Assembly: GCA_965200825.1 (NCBI GenBank)
Contig: OZ241385.1
Coordinates: forward strand, 558,001 to 622,000
Reading direction: 5' to 3'
Source of the DNA: Bin80 sp026709335
GTDB lineage: Bacteria; Bacteroidota; Rhodothermia; Rhodothermales; Bin80
DNA: 64,000 nt
Both the position numbers and the translations under genes were made by a program. The notes under the pieces are model-generated. The model was not told where the DNA came from and ran no database searches. It saw nothing but the letters and a program-made list of their open reading frames with translations. Below, in pieces: positions 37,475-45,240 of this stretch. Each line of letters opens with the position of its first letter. Within the stretch, counting starts at the first letter, position 1.

Positions 37475-38588
37475 GGTATCACATACGTCAGGAGAAGCTC
37501 GGGCAGGAGCCCTCTTGACGGAGCATGGTAGCATCCAAACACCGGTATTTATGCCCGTGGGGACCTTGGCAACCGTGAAGGGTTTATCACCACGTGAGCT
37601 TAAAGATGACCTGGAGGCGCAGATCATTTTAAGCAATACATATCATCTTTATTTACGTCCGGGGTCACAACAAATTCTATGTGCAGGTGGCCTGCACAAA
37701 TTTATGGCTTGGGATCGGCCAATCCTGACCGATTCGGGAGGATTTCAAGTCTATTCGCTGGCCGGCCGCTGCAAGATTACTGATGAAGGCGCTACATTTC
37801 AGAGCCATATAGACGGATCCGAACACCTGTTCACGCCGGAAAATGTTGTAGACTTTCAGCGAGTTCTGGGTTCGGATATAATGATGGTGTTGGATGAATG
37901 CCCCCCTGCAGGCGTCAGTCAATCACATGCCCGGAATGCAAGTAGACGAACATCTGACTGGGCATTCCGGAGCATGAAGCGATTTCAGGATTCCGAGCCG
38001 CTTTATGGGGCGTCGCAAGCGCTCTTCGGAATAGTTCAGGGAAGCACTTTCCCAGATTTGCGCAGAGAGTCAGCGGAGCAACTTATTGCCATGGGTTTTC
38101 CGGGTTATGCAATTGGTGGATTATCGGTTGGAGAAGAGGCTTCTGTCCTTTATGAAATGGTGAGTGTCACTTGCGAGATACTTCCAAAGGGCAAGCCCAG
38201 ATACCTGATGGGAGTCGGGACACCCGCAAACCTGCTGGAGGCAATCGACCGTGGAGTGGATATGTTTGATTGTGTAATGCCCACGCGGAATGGGCGCAAT
38301 GGTATGCTCTTTACGACAGAAGGGATCCTGAATATACGGAATCGCAAATGGGCAGATGATTTCACGCTTCTAGATAACGGGCTAAACACCTATGTAAGTC
38401 AGACCTTTACACGAGCGTATGTGAGGCATTTATTTCAATGCAATGAGGTTTTGGGTTTACAGATTTCTGCGATGCAGAATCTGTCACTATATGCATGGCT
38501 GATGCGCGGAGCACGACGAGCAATCAAGGAAAAACGCTATGGAAGCTTTAAGCGAAAGATGAGTGAACAGGTCAGTCGCCGCCTGTAA
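37464..38588 (+). CDS. tgt: Queuine tRNA-ribosyltransferase (Tgt) without the usual zinc ligands
   Basis: 374 residues. It has the active-site parts of bacterial Tgt: nucleophile-region DCVMPTRNGRNGM, substrate loop DSGGFQV, general base/guanine-binding MMVLDECPPA, FGIVQGSTF and GGLSVGEE. It swaps guanine 34 for preQ1 in tRNA-GUN anticodons. The usual zinc site is absent: where E. coli has CxCxxC then H, this protein reads LLDNGLNTYVSQTFTRAY (Cys replaced by L, T, S) and AMQNLSLY (His replaced by Gln). I believe the Cys triad is also missing in Bacteroidota Tgt, so loss of zinc may be a lineage trait rather than inactivation. It overlaps the preceding gene by 11 nt. Confidence 0.93.
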   Translation: MRFKVSHTSGEARAGALLTEHGSIQTPVFMPVGTLATVKGLSPRELKDDLEAQIILSNTYHLYLRPGSQQILCAGGLHKFMAWDRPILTDSGGFQVYSLAGRCKITDEGATFQSHIDGSEHLFTPENVVDFQRVLGSDIMMVLDECPPAGVSQSHARNASRRTSDWAFRSMKRFQDSEPLYGASQALFGIVQGSTFPDLRRESAEQLIAMGFPGYAIGGLSVGEEASVLYEMVSVTCEILPKGKPRYLMGVGTPANLLEAIDRGVDMFDCVMPTRNGRNGMLFTTEGILNIRNRKWADDFTLLDNGLNTYVSQTFTRAYVRHLFQCNEVLGLQISAMQNLSLYAWLMRGARRAIKEKRYGSFKRKMSEQVSRRL

Positions 38589-38660
38589 TTGAACCCTAAA
38601 GGCGGGCAAAGCGTAATTATCTCATTATTGATACGATTAATTATTCAACTTGAGTTATCC

Positions 38661-39899
38661 ATGCCCCGGACATTTACTATTCCACAGTTTTATCGCAGCC
38701 CAATCATTTCGGTGATCAAGACGGCTCGCATGGCACAAGATCCTCGAAAAAAGGATCTCACTCCGTCCCTACTTGATTTTGGTCCGGTGCATGTTTGGAT
38801 TGCGCGAAATTTCGGCTTCTGTTTTGGCGTAGAGAATGCGGTGGAAATTGCTTATCGTGCAATCTCGGATCACCCTGACCGGCGTCTGTTTATGCTTTCA
38901 GAGATGATCCACAACCCTCAAGTGAACAATGATTTACGTCGACGAGGAATGCAGTTTTTGCGTTCAAGTATGGGAGATCAACTGATTGATTTCAAGACGT
39001 TGACTCCCGACGATATAGTTGTAATTCCTGCTTTCGGGACGACAGTCGAAATTACGAATGAACTTAAAAGCCTAGGGGTTGATGTTCGTACGTACGATAC
39101 AACTTGCCCATTCGTAAAAAAAGTATGGCGCAGGAGCGCCAAGATTGGGGACGACGGATATACTGTGATCATTCACGGTAAGCGGTTGCATGAGGAATCT
39201 CGCGCATCATTTTCCCATGCCAGTGAGCACGCTCCGGTACTCGTGATTCGGGATGCAAATGATGCGCATGATCTTGCTGAAGTGATTCTGGGCGAAAAAG
39301 ATCGTGAGTATTTTTTCAAGCGATTTGCAGAGTGTTACAGTGAGGGCTTTGACCCTGACAGAGATCTATCAAGAATTGGTGTTGTAAATCAAACCACAAT
39401 GTTGGTCACCGAGACCCAGGAAGTCACGGATATTCTGCGGAAAGCTACCATCGAACGTTACGGTGAAGAAGGACATTTTGTGGATACCAGTGATACGCTT
39501 TGCTATGCAACTCACGAAAATCAGGAAGCAGCACGTGCAATGTTGGAGGAGAAGCTTGATCTGGCTTTGGTAGTTGGAGGATATAATTCATCCAATACCA
39601 GTCAGATTGTATCCCTGTATAATTCAGTGATTCCTACCTATTTCATACGGGGCGCTGAAGAGATAGAAGATCGCTATCGGATTCATCATTATGACTACCC
39701 GAATATGCGCGTACGTACAACAATGAACTGGTTTCCCTCGAATGAACCTGTTTCTGTTGCAATTACATCCGGGGCATCCTGTCCGGATATGCTCGTAGAT
39801 GATGTAATTCGTAAAGTAGTTGCTTTCTTTGAGGATACTATATCAATTGAGGAGGCATTGGCCCCGTATGAATCTGTACCTGTACCGCTTGATGAGTAG
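38661..39899 (+). CDS. ispH: 4-hydroxy-3-methylbut-2-enyl diphosphate reductase (long form)
   Basis: 412 residues from the ATG at 38661; an in-frame ATG at 38589 exists but gives a hydrophobic extension unlike the family. The three iron-sulfur cysteines are in NFGFCFGVENAV, DTTCPFVKKVW and SGASCPDMLVDDVI. The active-site glutamate region VNQTTMLVTETQEV and the SNTSQI motif are present. With ~410 residues and an N-terminal extension it is the longer cyanobacterial/FCB-type IspH. It makes IPP and DMAPP in the last step of the MEP pathway, supplying the carotenoid genes upstream in the window. Confidence 0.95.
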   Translation: MPRTFTIPQFYRSPIISVIKTARMAQDPRKKDLTPSLLDFGPVHVWIARNFGFCFGVENAVEIAYRAISDHPDRRLFMLSEMIHNPQVNNDLRRRGMQFLRSSMGDQLIDFKTLTPDDIVVIPAFGTTVEITNELKSLGVDVRTYDTTCPFVKKVWRRSAKIGDDGYTVIIHGKRLHEESRASFSHASEHAPVLVIRDANDAHDLAEVILGEKDREYFFKRFAECYSEGFDPDRDLSRIGVVNQTTMLVTETQEVTDILRKATIERYGEEGHFVDTSDTLCYATHENQEAARAMLEEKLDLALVVGGYNSSNTSQIVSLYNSVIPTYFIRGAEEIEDRYRIHHYDYPNMRVRTTMNWFPSNEPVSVAITSGASCPDMLVDDVIRKVVAFFEDTISIEEALAPYESVPVPLDE

Positions 39900-39901
39900 C
39901 A

Positions 39902-40459
39902 ATGACTCGCTGCTTGTGGATAGGTTTGATCGTTCTTTCATCGTGTGATATATTCGGCGCGCGGGAACCTGAGCCTCCCGCAGGTGAGGCGGGAACGTGG
40001 CTGCAACCAGTAGCTCCGGATCTTGTAATTGAGAATTTACGCGCAGCAGTCAGAGAATTGAATGCCACCAACTATCGACGTTCCATAGATCCTGAATTTG
40101 AATTTGTCCCCACAGCAGAGGCTTATGCACAGTCACCAGATCAATGGGATAACTGGAATCGATCCCAGGAGAACGGTTATTTTATCACGGTTGCTGAGGC
40201 ATCGAGGGGAAGCTCAGGAAATATTCTCCGTCTTGAAGATCCCAATACTGAGTTCAGTGATACAGAGTATATCCTTGATGCCCATTACGTACTTGTGATT
40301 AACCACGGGAGTCAGCAGGTTGCCGATACGCTCCAGGGGAGGCTGGTCTGGGTCATTACAAAAAAAACGGACGGTCTCTGGACACTCTTAAAATGGAATG
40401 ATCAGAGCGTCGGATCAGAGGATTCATGGAGTGATCTGAAGGCGGAATTTGCAAGCTAA
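39902..40459 (+). CDS. Small lipoprotein (paralogue of the next gene)
   Basis: 185 residues, with a lipoprotein-like signal (CLWIGLIVLSSCDIFG). The remainder is a small alpha+beta fold: NLRAAVRELNATNYRRSI helix, strand DPEFEFVPTAEA, and a C-terminal sheet ending WTLLKWNDQS. The pattern matches the NTF2/SnoaL-like fold. The next gene shows the same order (TNFRNAYELRDVSLYESLID ... FVFIYTD ... WRLIRWRDES), so the two arose by duplication. Function unknown; both are exported and lie immediately after ispH. Confidence 0.7.
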   Translation: MTRCLWIGLIVLSSCDIFGAREPEPPAGEAGTWLQPVAPDLVIENLRAAVRELNATNYRRSIDPEFEFVPTAEAYAQSPDQWDNWNRSQENGYFITVAEASRGSSGNILRLEDPNTEFSDTEYILDAHYVLVINHGSQQVADTLQGRLVWVITKKTDGLWTLLKWNDQSVGSEDSWSDLKAEFAS

Positions 40460-40480
40460 TTAAGGCAGTTAAGTCGAATC

Positions 40481-41002
40481 GTGTTAATTCGATCCTACAT
40501 ATTGATTTCAGCATTCGTGACTCTCGTGTATTTATGTGGGGCATGTAATCCGTTTGCACCGGGAATTGAAGAGGGGGATCCATTTGGAGATTTTTTGGGA
40601 GACCCTAAAACGGTTGAGGGGTATTTCACGAATTTTCGTAATGCGTATGAACTCAGGGATGTATCGCTCTATGAATCTTTGATTGATTCGTCATTTGTAT
40701 TTATTTATACCGATTTTGACACGGGAATAGAGCGTGAATGGGGGTTTGGTCAGGAACTTGAATCCACCCGGCGTCTTTTTGAGAGTACGGTTGAAGTGCA
40801 ATTGCAGTGGAGGCAAATTATTTCCCGGCAGGTATTTGATGAAGGAACCCGAGCGATTGCAGTACGCGGATTTAATCTTGCAGTCGGTTTGAGTAATGGT
40901 GAAGTATACCGTGGGGATGGGAATGTAAATTTTTTACTTGCACGTGCAGATACAACCCTTGCCTGGCGCCTGATCCGATGGCGTGATGAAAGTGAACTAT
41001 AA
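40481..41002 (+). CDS. Small lipoprotein (paralogue of the previous gene)
   Basis: 173 residues from a GTG start, lipoprotein signal with LCGACNPF (lipid on the Cys). NTF2-like layout: helix TNFRNAYELRDVSLYESL, strands SFVFIYTDFDTG and VEVQLQWRQIISRQVF, and the terminal WRLIRWRDESEL. It lies 21 nt after its paralogue and 6 nt before the dipeptidase. No catalytic residues recognised; probably a periplasmic binding or scaffold role. Confidence 0.7.
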   Translation: MLIRSYILISAFVTLVYLCGACNPFAPGIEEGDPFGDFLGDPKTVEGYFTNFRNAYELRDVSLYESLIDSSFVFIYTDFDTGIEREWGFGQELESTRRLFESTVEVQLQWRQIISRQVFDEGTRAIAVRGFNLAVGLSNGEVYRGDGNVNFLLARADTTLAWRLIRWRDESEL

Positions 41003-41008
41003 TTGAAC

Positions 41009-42400
41009 ATGAGTACTATATCTGAAGCTATTTTCTATTCTGAAGCCAATCAGAACCGATTTATTGATGAACTGATTGATCTTCTTCGTATCCCCTCAAT
41101 CAGTACCGATCCTGCTTACAAAAAGCAGGTTGCTCAGGCTGCCGACTGGTTGGTCAATCATTTGAAATCACTTGGGGTCACGAACGCAAAGGCGATACAT
41201 ACAGACGGGCATCCAGTAGTAGTGGGAGGAATTGAAGTTGATCCGAACTATCCCACAGTTCTGGTTTATGGCCATTATGATGTTCAACCACCTGATCCAC
41301 TTGATCTTTGGATATCTCCTCCTTTTGATCCTGCTATCAAGGGTGGGATATTGTATGCGCGGGGTGCATGTGACGATAAAGGGCAGCTCTTTATGCACCT
41401 CAAAGCGGTTGAATGTTGGATGAAAACAAGCGGCCATCCTCCAATCAATCTCAAGTTCATTCTAGAAGGAGAAGAAGAATCTGGTTCTGCAAGTCTCCCG
41501 GGGTTCATACATAAAAATAAAGATCTGTTAGCAGCGGATGTGGTGGTGATTTCGGATTCAAGTTTGTTTGCTCCGGGAGTACCATCCATTACGTATGGCC
41601 TTCGGGGCATGACCTATATGGAGATTACTCTGACAGGTCCGGATCGCGATTTACATTCGGGTACATATGGAGGGGCAATCCATAATCCAATCAATGCATT
41701 GGCAGCGCTGATTGCCGAAATGCATGATGCGGATCATCGGATTACAATTGATGGATTTTATGACCGTGTACGTCCGCTTTCGAGGCGTGAGCAAATTACT
41801 ATGACGGTATTGCCATTTGATGCAGATGCCTGGGTGCGGGAGGTAGGAGTTCATCTACCGATCATGGAATCAGGATATTCGGTATTGGAGGCATCGACAT
41901 CCCGCCCAACTCTGGATTGTAATGGCATTTGGGGTGGCTACATCGGGGATGGAGCCAAAACTGTACTTCCGTCGCAGGCTAGTGCAAAAATCTCAATGCG
42001 TTTAGTACCTGATCAAGATCCAAGCGAGATCGCAGAATTGACAGAAGTGTGGTTGCGCAGGCGTGTTCCCAAATCCATGCAATTGCAGTGCAAGGTTCTC
42101 CATGGTGCTCAACCCGTCTTGATTGATACGGAGAGCAACGCAATGGAGGCAGCTACTCGGGCACTTAGGGATGTATATGATTGCTCCCCGTATTTTACGC
42201 GTATCGGAGGTAGCATTCCGGTCGTGGCAGATTTTAAGCATATACTGGGGCTTGATAGTGTACTGATGGGATTCGGATTGGATTCTGATGCCATCCATTC
42301 TCCGAACGAGCATTTTGGGCTTGACAGGTTTGCGGAGGGCATTGAAGCGATTTTGCGATTCCACGCGCATTATGCGGGTACAGGATCCGTTAAGGCATAG
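41009..42400 (+). CDS. M20-family dipeptidase (CNDP-like)
   Basis: 463 residues (ATG at 41009; a TTG two codons earlier is possible). Metal and catalytic motifs of the M20 peptidase family are complete: VLVYGHYDVQPPDP (His, catalytic Asp), GACDDKGQ (bridging Asp), EGEEESGS (catalytic Glu and ligand), ISDSSLF, and the final SPNEHFGLDRF (His ligand). A lid/dimerisation domain separates the two halves. It cleaves dipeptides, probably with Zn or Mn, in the cytoplasm. It is the last core gene before tRNA-Leu. Confidence 0.93.
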   Translation: MSTISEAIFYSEANQNRFIDELIDLLRIPSISTDPAYKKQVAQAADWLVNHLKSLGVTNAKAIHTDGHPVVVGGIEVDPNYPTVLVYGHYDVQPPDPLDLWISPPFDPAIKGGILYARGACDDKGQLFMHLKAVECWMKTSGHPPINLKFILEGEEESGSASLPGFIHKNKDLLAADVVVISDSSLFAPGVPSITYGLRGMTYMEITLTGPDRDLHSGTYGGAIHNPINALAALIAEMHDADHRITIDGFYDRVRPLSRREQITMTVLPFDADAWVREVGVHLPIMESGYSVLEASTSRPTLDCNGIWGGYIGDGAKTVLPSQASAKISMRLVPDQDPSEIAELTEVWLRRRVPKSMQLQCKVLHGAQPVLIDTESNAMEAATRALRDVYDCSPYFTRIGGSIPVVADFKHILGLDSVLMGFGLDSDAIHSPNEHFGLDRFAEGIEAILRFHAHYAGTGSVKA

Positions 42401-42420
42401 AAGAAGTAGAACGCTTTGTT

Positions 42421-42508
42421 GCCCGGGTGGCGGAATTGGTAGACGCGACGGACTCAAAATCCGTTGGCCTTAAAAGCTGTGTGGGTTCGAGTCCCACCCC
42501 GGGTACCA
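42421..42508 (+). tRNA. tRNA-Leu(CAA)
   Basis: An 88-nt class II tRNA with encoded CCA. Acceptor arm gcccggg pairs with cccgggt (one G-U), D-loop has ggaattggtaga, the anticodon loop is ctcaaaa (anticodon CAA), there is a long variable arm (tggccttaaaagctg), and the T arm is gtggg ttcgagt cccac. It marks the boundary between the core genes on the left and the accessory genes on the right. Confidence 0.95.
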
Positions 42509-42938
42509 TTTCTCAATATGGCTCAAGTGAGGATTCGGAGATTTCGTAAACTATGGTTCCCGAAAATCAAACAACTTTCTGGGTACAGCGCCAAGAAACT
42601 ATGGCATCAGAGTCATGAAGTTTGCTGGCTTCAGTAGTCAAAGTTGAGGATTGTCTCGAGCCGGCATGTATGATGCTTCCTGAAAGAGAATCGGATGAAC
42701 ATCCCCCTTTCATGCATGATATCAATCTACATTACTAATCAGGTTTCCCATTTGAAACAATATCTGGACAGCAATATGAAAAATTTCTGATTATGGGGCT
42801 AATATTGTGAAGTTAATGAGGATGAAAAATCTCAATGTCCAGGTATGTGATGTATTCTGTGTCATTTCGAGTGCCCCAAGGGTTTCAAGAATAGATGTTC
42901 GTTCCATTTTTTAGGATGAGATCGAAAAATATTCCAAC
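42509..42938. other. Intergenic stretch after tRNA-Leu
   Basis: About 430 bases without a credible ORF, repeat or integrase remnant. I looked for a partial copy of the tRNA 3' end and did not see one here. Confidence 0.5.
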
Positions 42939-43913
42939 ATGTTGCACATCACTAATGGAGATTCTGCTGCAGATCTGATTCGCTCAGCGAATATTGGGGG
43001 TGATGTATTGCCTTGGAGGGACGTGCTTCATATTGGCCCTGTTCCTGGCAGGATTACAGCTAATATGTTGAATGAAAAGCGTGCGAAATATCTGGCTTCG
43101 TTAGGATGGGGGAAAGAATCCGAGCTGTTACAGAGTTTTCTGCTACGAGATTCCAAGCTCAAATCAAATTTGGGAGAGAGCTCCATTTTTCTTTGGTTTG
43201 AGCATGATCTGTATGATCAGTTGCAGTTGATTCAAATTCTTGATAGGTTGGTAGAGAGCGATTCTGAGATTCGTGAAGTTTTCCTGATTTGCATTGATCA
43301 TTACCCAGGGGTTGACCCCTTTCATGGACTTGGAAATCTGAACCAAGAGCAGTTGACTCATTTATTCAGTGGACACAAACCGGTCACATCAGATCAATTA
43401 TCTTCCGCTGTACATGCATGGGAATGTTTTACAAGCTCAGATCCTATTCAGCATCAAAAATTGGCTGCTACGGCTAATTCCGATCTACCATTTTTTCAAA
43501 TGGCATACAGGCGTTTTTTGGAAGAATGGCCCTCAGCTCACAATGGATTATCTCGAACGGAGGCACATGCGCTAAGCTTGATTACTGAAGGTATGGGGGA
43601 TCCAGTAGAGCTATTTCATGCACATCAGGCTAACGAAGAAGCACCATTCATGGGAGATTGGACATTTTGGGAAACACTGCGGAGTTTGGCCCGGGGTACC
43701 GCTCCACTCATTATTGTAGAGGGAGAGCATGGCCATGAAAATTTTCAAAATGTGAGGCTTCACATAACCCCCAAAGGGATGGCCGTTCTACAAGGCACCG
43801 AAGATGCAATTCGCCTCCGAGGAATCAACAGGTGGTATGGTGGATATCACGCTGTGCATTCAGATTGTACTCCGAGGTGGGACACAACAAGGGGAAATCT
43901 TACAGCTTTATAG
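42939..43913 (+). CDS. DUF1835-containing protein
   Basis: 324 residues. The DUF1835 pattern is at the N-terminus: MLHITNGDSAADLIRSANI, then LPWRDVLHIGPVP and FLWFEHDLYDQLQLIQIL. The C-terminal part has a RTEAHALSLITEGMGDP segment and ends with a winged-helix-like element (NVRLHITPKGMAVLQG). Biochemical function of the family is not settled. It stands alone in the accessory part after tRNA-Leu. Confidence 0.8.
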   Translation: MLHITNGDSAADLIRSANIGGDVLPWRDVLHIGPVPGRITANMLNEKRAKYLASLGWGKESELLQSFLLRDSKLKSNLGESSIFLWFEHDLYDQLQLIQILDRLVESDSEIREVFLICIDHYPGVDPFHGLGNLNQEQLTHLFSGHKPVTSDQLSSAVHAWECFTSSDPIQHQKLAATANSDLPFFQMAYRRFLEEWPSAHNGLSRTEAHALSLITEGMGDPVELFHAHQANEEAPFMGDWTFWETLRSLARGTAPLIIVEGEHGHENFQNVRLHITPKGMAVLQGTEDAIRLRGINRWYGGYHAVHSDCTPRWDTTRGNLTAL

Positions 43914-44379
43914 GCATGTTTTAGTTGAATGCAGAGGCAAGTTCTCAACTTTTCAGGGTGTATTATATTACAGTCGAAGAAACTAGTGTTATGTCATTCA
44001 TCATTTCCGAAAATACCGCCCTGGAAGATTCTCGAAGGTGATTTTACAGTTCAGGTTCGGGGAAAAATCGTCTGATTTATACCTGTGGTGTTTAGACAGA
44101 ATCATTCTTGAAATTCTCGAACTCATTTAGCACAACGCAAATTTTTGAAGAGATGTTTTGTAAAGTGGAACAGTTAGGGTAGTTTTTAATTTATAGCCCA
44201 TCGGAAGGCCTTAAAGCCATATATATCAGAGCAATGGATGAATCAGGTAAACTATAATAGTAGTACTGAAATAGTAGTACTGAAACTTTTTACCTAGCCG
44301 TCTGCAGCGTAGATTCTTAAAAGTTATGTCATAAAGTTGTCCGTATTTTTGCTAGTTCTGATCTAATTACTGAATCACG
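43914..44379. other. Intergenic stretch before the toxin-antitoxin pair
   Basis: About 470 bases with no gene. Contains a perfect 14-bp tandem repeat at 44257-44284 (listed separately) upstream of the antitoxin-like gene. Confidence 0.5.
44257..44284. repeat. 14-bp perfect tandem repeat upstream of the toxin-antitoxin genes
   Basis: The unit atagtagtactgaa occurs twice without a spacer (44257-44270, 44271-44284), each containing the palindrome agtact. It lies ~95 nt before the first gene. Position and symmetry would suit an operator for autoregulation, but this is inference. Confidence 0.6.
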
Positions 44380-44823
44380 ATGATGGTTGAAATGCACACA
44401 GCCAGTAAGAATTTGGAAGTTTATCTCCGTGATATAACTGTTGGAAATCTTCTGGGAAAACCCCCAAAGAAACTGTGGGAAGATTTACCAGAACCCGATT
44501 ATTGTGCTTGGGATAAATATTTAGCTACGATAGAAAACCTTGCAATTATTATAGGACAGGCGAAGGGGATTTCCAAGGAAGAACTCAAGAGTTTATCTGT
44601 TAAATTGTTTGAGTCCGTCGAAAAAATTGATTTGTACATAGAGATTGTCAACGCCCTACCTGAAAGTGTGGCTTGGAGGGCAAGAGCTGATGAAAAACTG
44701 ATACACCTTGCCAATCGAACTGAAGATGTTGCAGAGGTTTGCGAATTGGCCTTGGACGAAGAATTCATCAAAACGATAAAAGATCGAATACAAAAATTCG
44801 TCAATGCATCGTCGGATAGTTGA
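44380..44823 (+). CDS. Possible antitoxin of a RelE-type pair
   Basis: 147 residues, mostly helical and acidic, with no recognisable DNA-binding motif (NLEVYLRDITVGNLL at the start, IKTIKDRIQKFVNASSDS at the end). It precedes the RelE-like gene and overlaps it by 20 nt, the usual arrangement of antitoxin and toxin. It has no similarity that I can name to known antitoxin families, so the label rests on context. Confidence 0.45.
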   Translation: MMVEMHTASKNLEVYLRDITVGNLLGKPPKKLWEDLPEPDYCAWDKYLATIENLAIIIGQAKGISKEELKSLSVKLFESVEKIDLYIEIVNALPESVAWRARADEKLIHLANRTEDVAEVCELALDEEFIKTIKDRIQKFVNASSDS

Positions 44824-45154
44824 GAGGACAACAGGATTTGATGGTGAGCTAAAGAAGCTAAGTAAGAAGCATCGGGGATTAACGGATAAAGTTGAAGAGC
44901 TTTTGGAGGGACTTTCTACTGATAGAATATCTGATGGGGATCAACTTAACGGTTGCAGTGGATACCCAGTATTCAAGAAAAGATGCGGTACAGGAAACGT
45001 GGGGAGAAGAGGGGGTGCACGAATTATCTATTACAAAGATGAAGCAAGACTCGGAGCTCTGAGTATCTATCTTAAGAGTAGGAAGACAGATATCTCAAGT
45101 AAGCAGGTGATGGCCCTTTTGATGCATTATCTACTTTCTCAGTCAGCCGACTGA
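44804..45154 (+). CDS. RelE/HigB-type toxin-like protein
   Basis: 116 residues. The RelE-fold pattern is visible: TGFDGELKKLSKKHRGL, then FKKRCGTGNVGRRGGARIIYYKDE (the core with a catalytic-type Arg/Lys), and a last strand ALSIYLKSRKTDIS followed by a C-terminal helix. Proteins of this type cut mRNA at the ribosome. It overlaps the upstream gene by 20 nt. The longer loop around CGTGN differs from classical RelE, so activity is uncertain. Confidence 0.7.
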   Translation: MHRRIVERTTGFDGELKKLSKKHRGLTDKVEELLEGLSTDRISDGDQLNGCSGYPVFKKRCGTGNVGRRGGARIIYYKDEARLGALSIYLKSRKTDISSKQVMALLMHYLLSQSAD

Positions 45155-45240
45155 CGTAATAAGATTTGGGCGGGTGCCTTTCGATATAGTACTTCGTTGC
45201 CGGGAAGTTGCATTAAGAACAACGCAGAAATCCAAAAGCC

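Noticed and set aside
37464..38588. Tgt-family gene as a DpdA-type DNA 7-deazaguanine insertion enzyme partnered with the helicases
   Set aside because: The sequence is a normal-length bacterial tRNA Tgt embedded in core genes and lies 8 kb from the helicase operon; no other Dpd components are present.
42421..42508. attL/attR pair at tRNA-Leu
   Set aside because: No second copy of the tRNA 3' end and no integrase found within the window.
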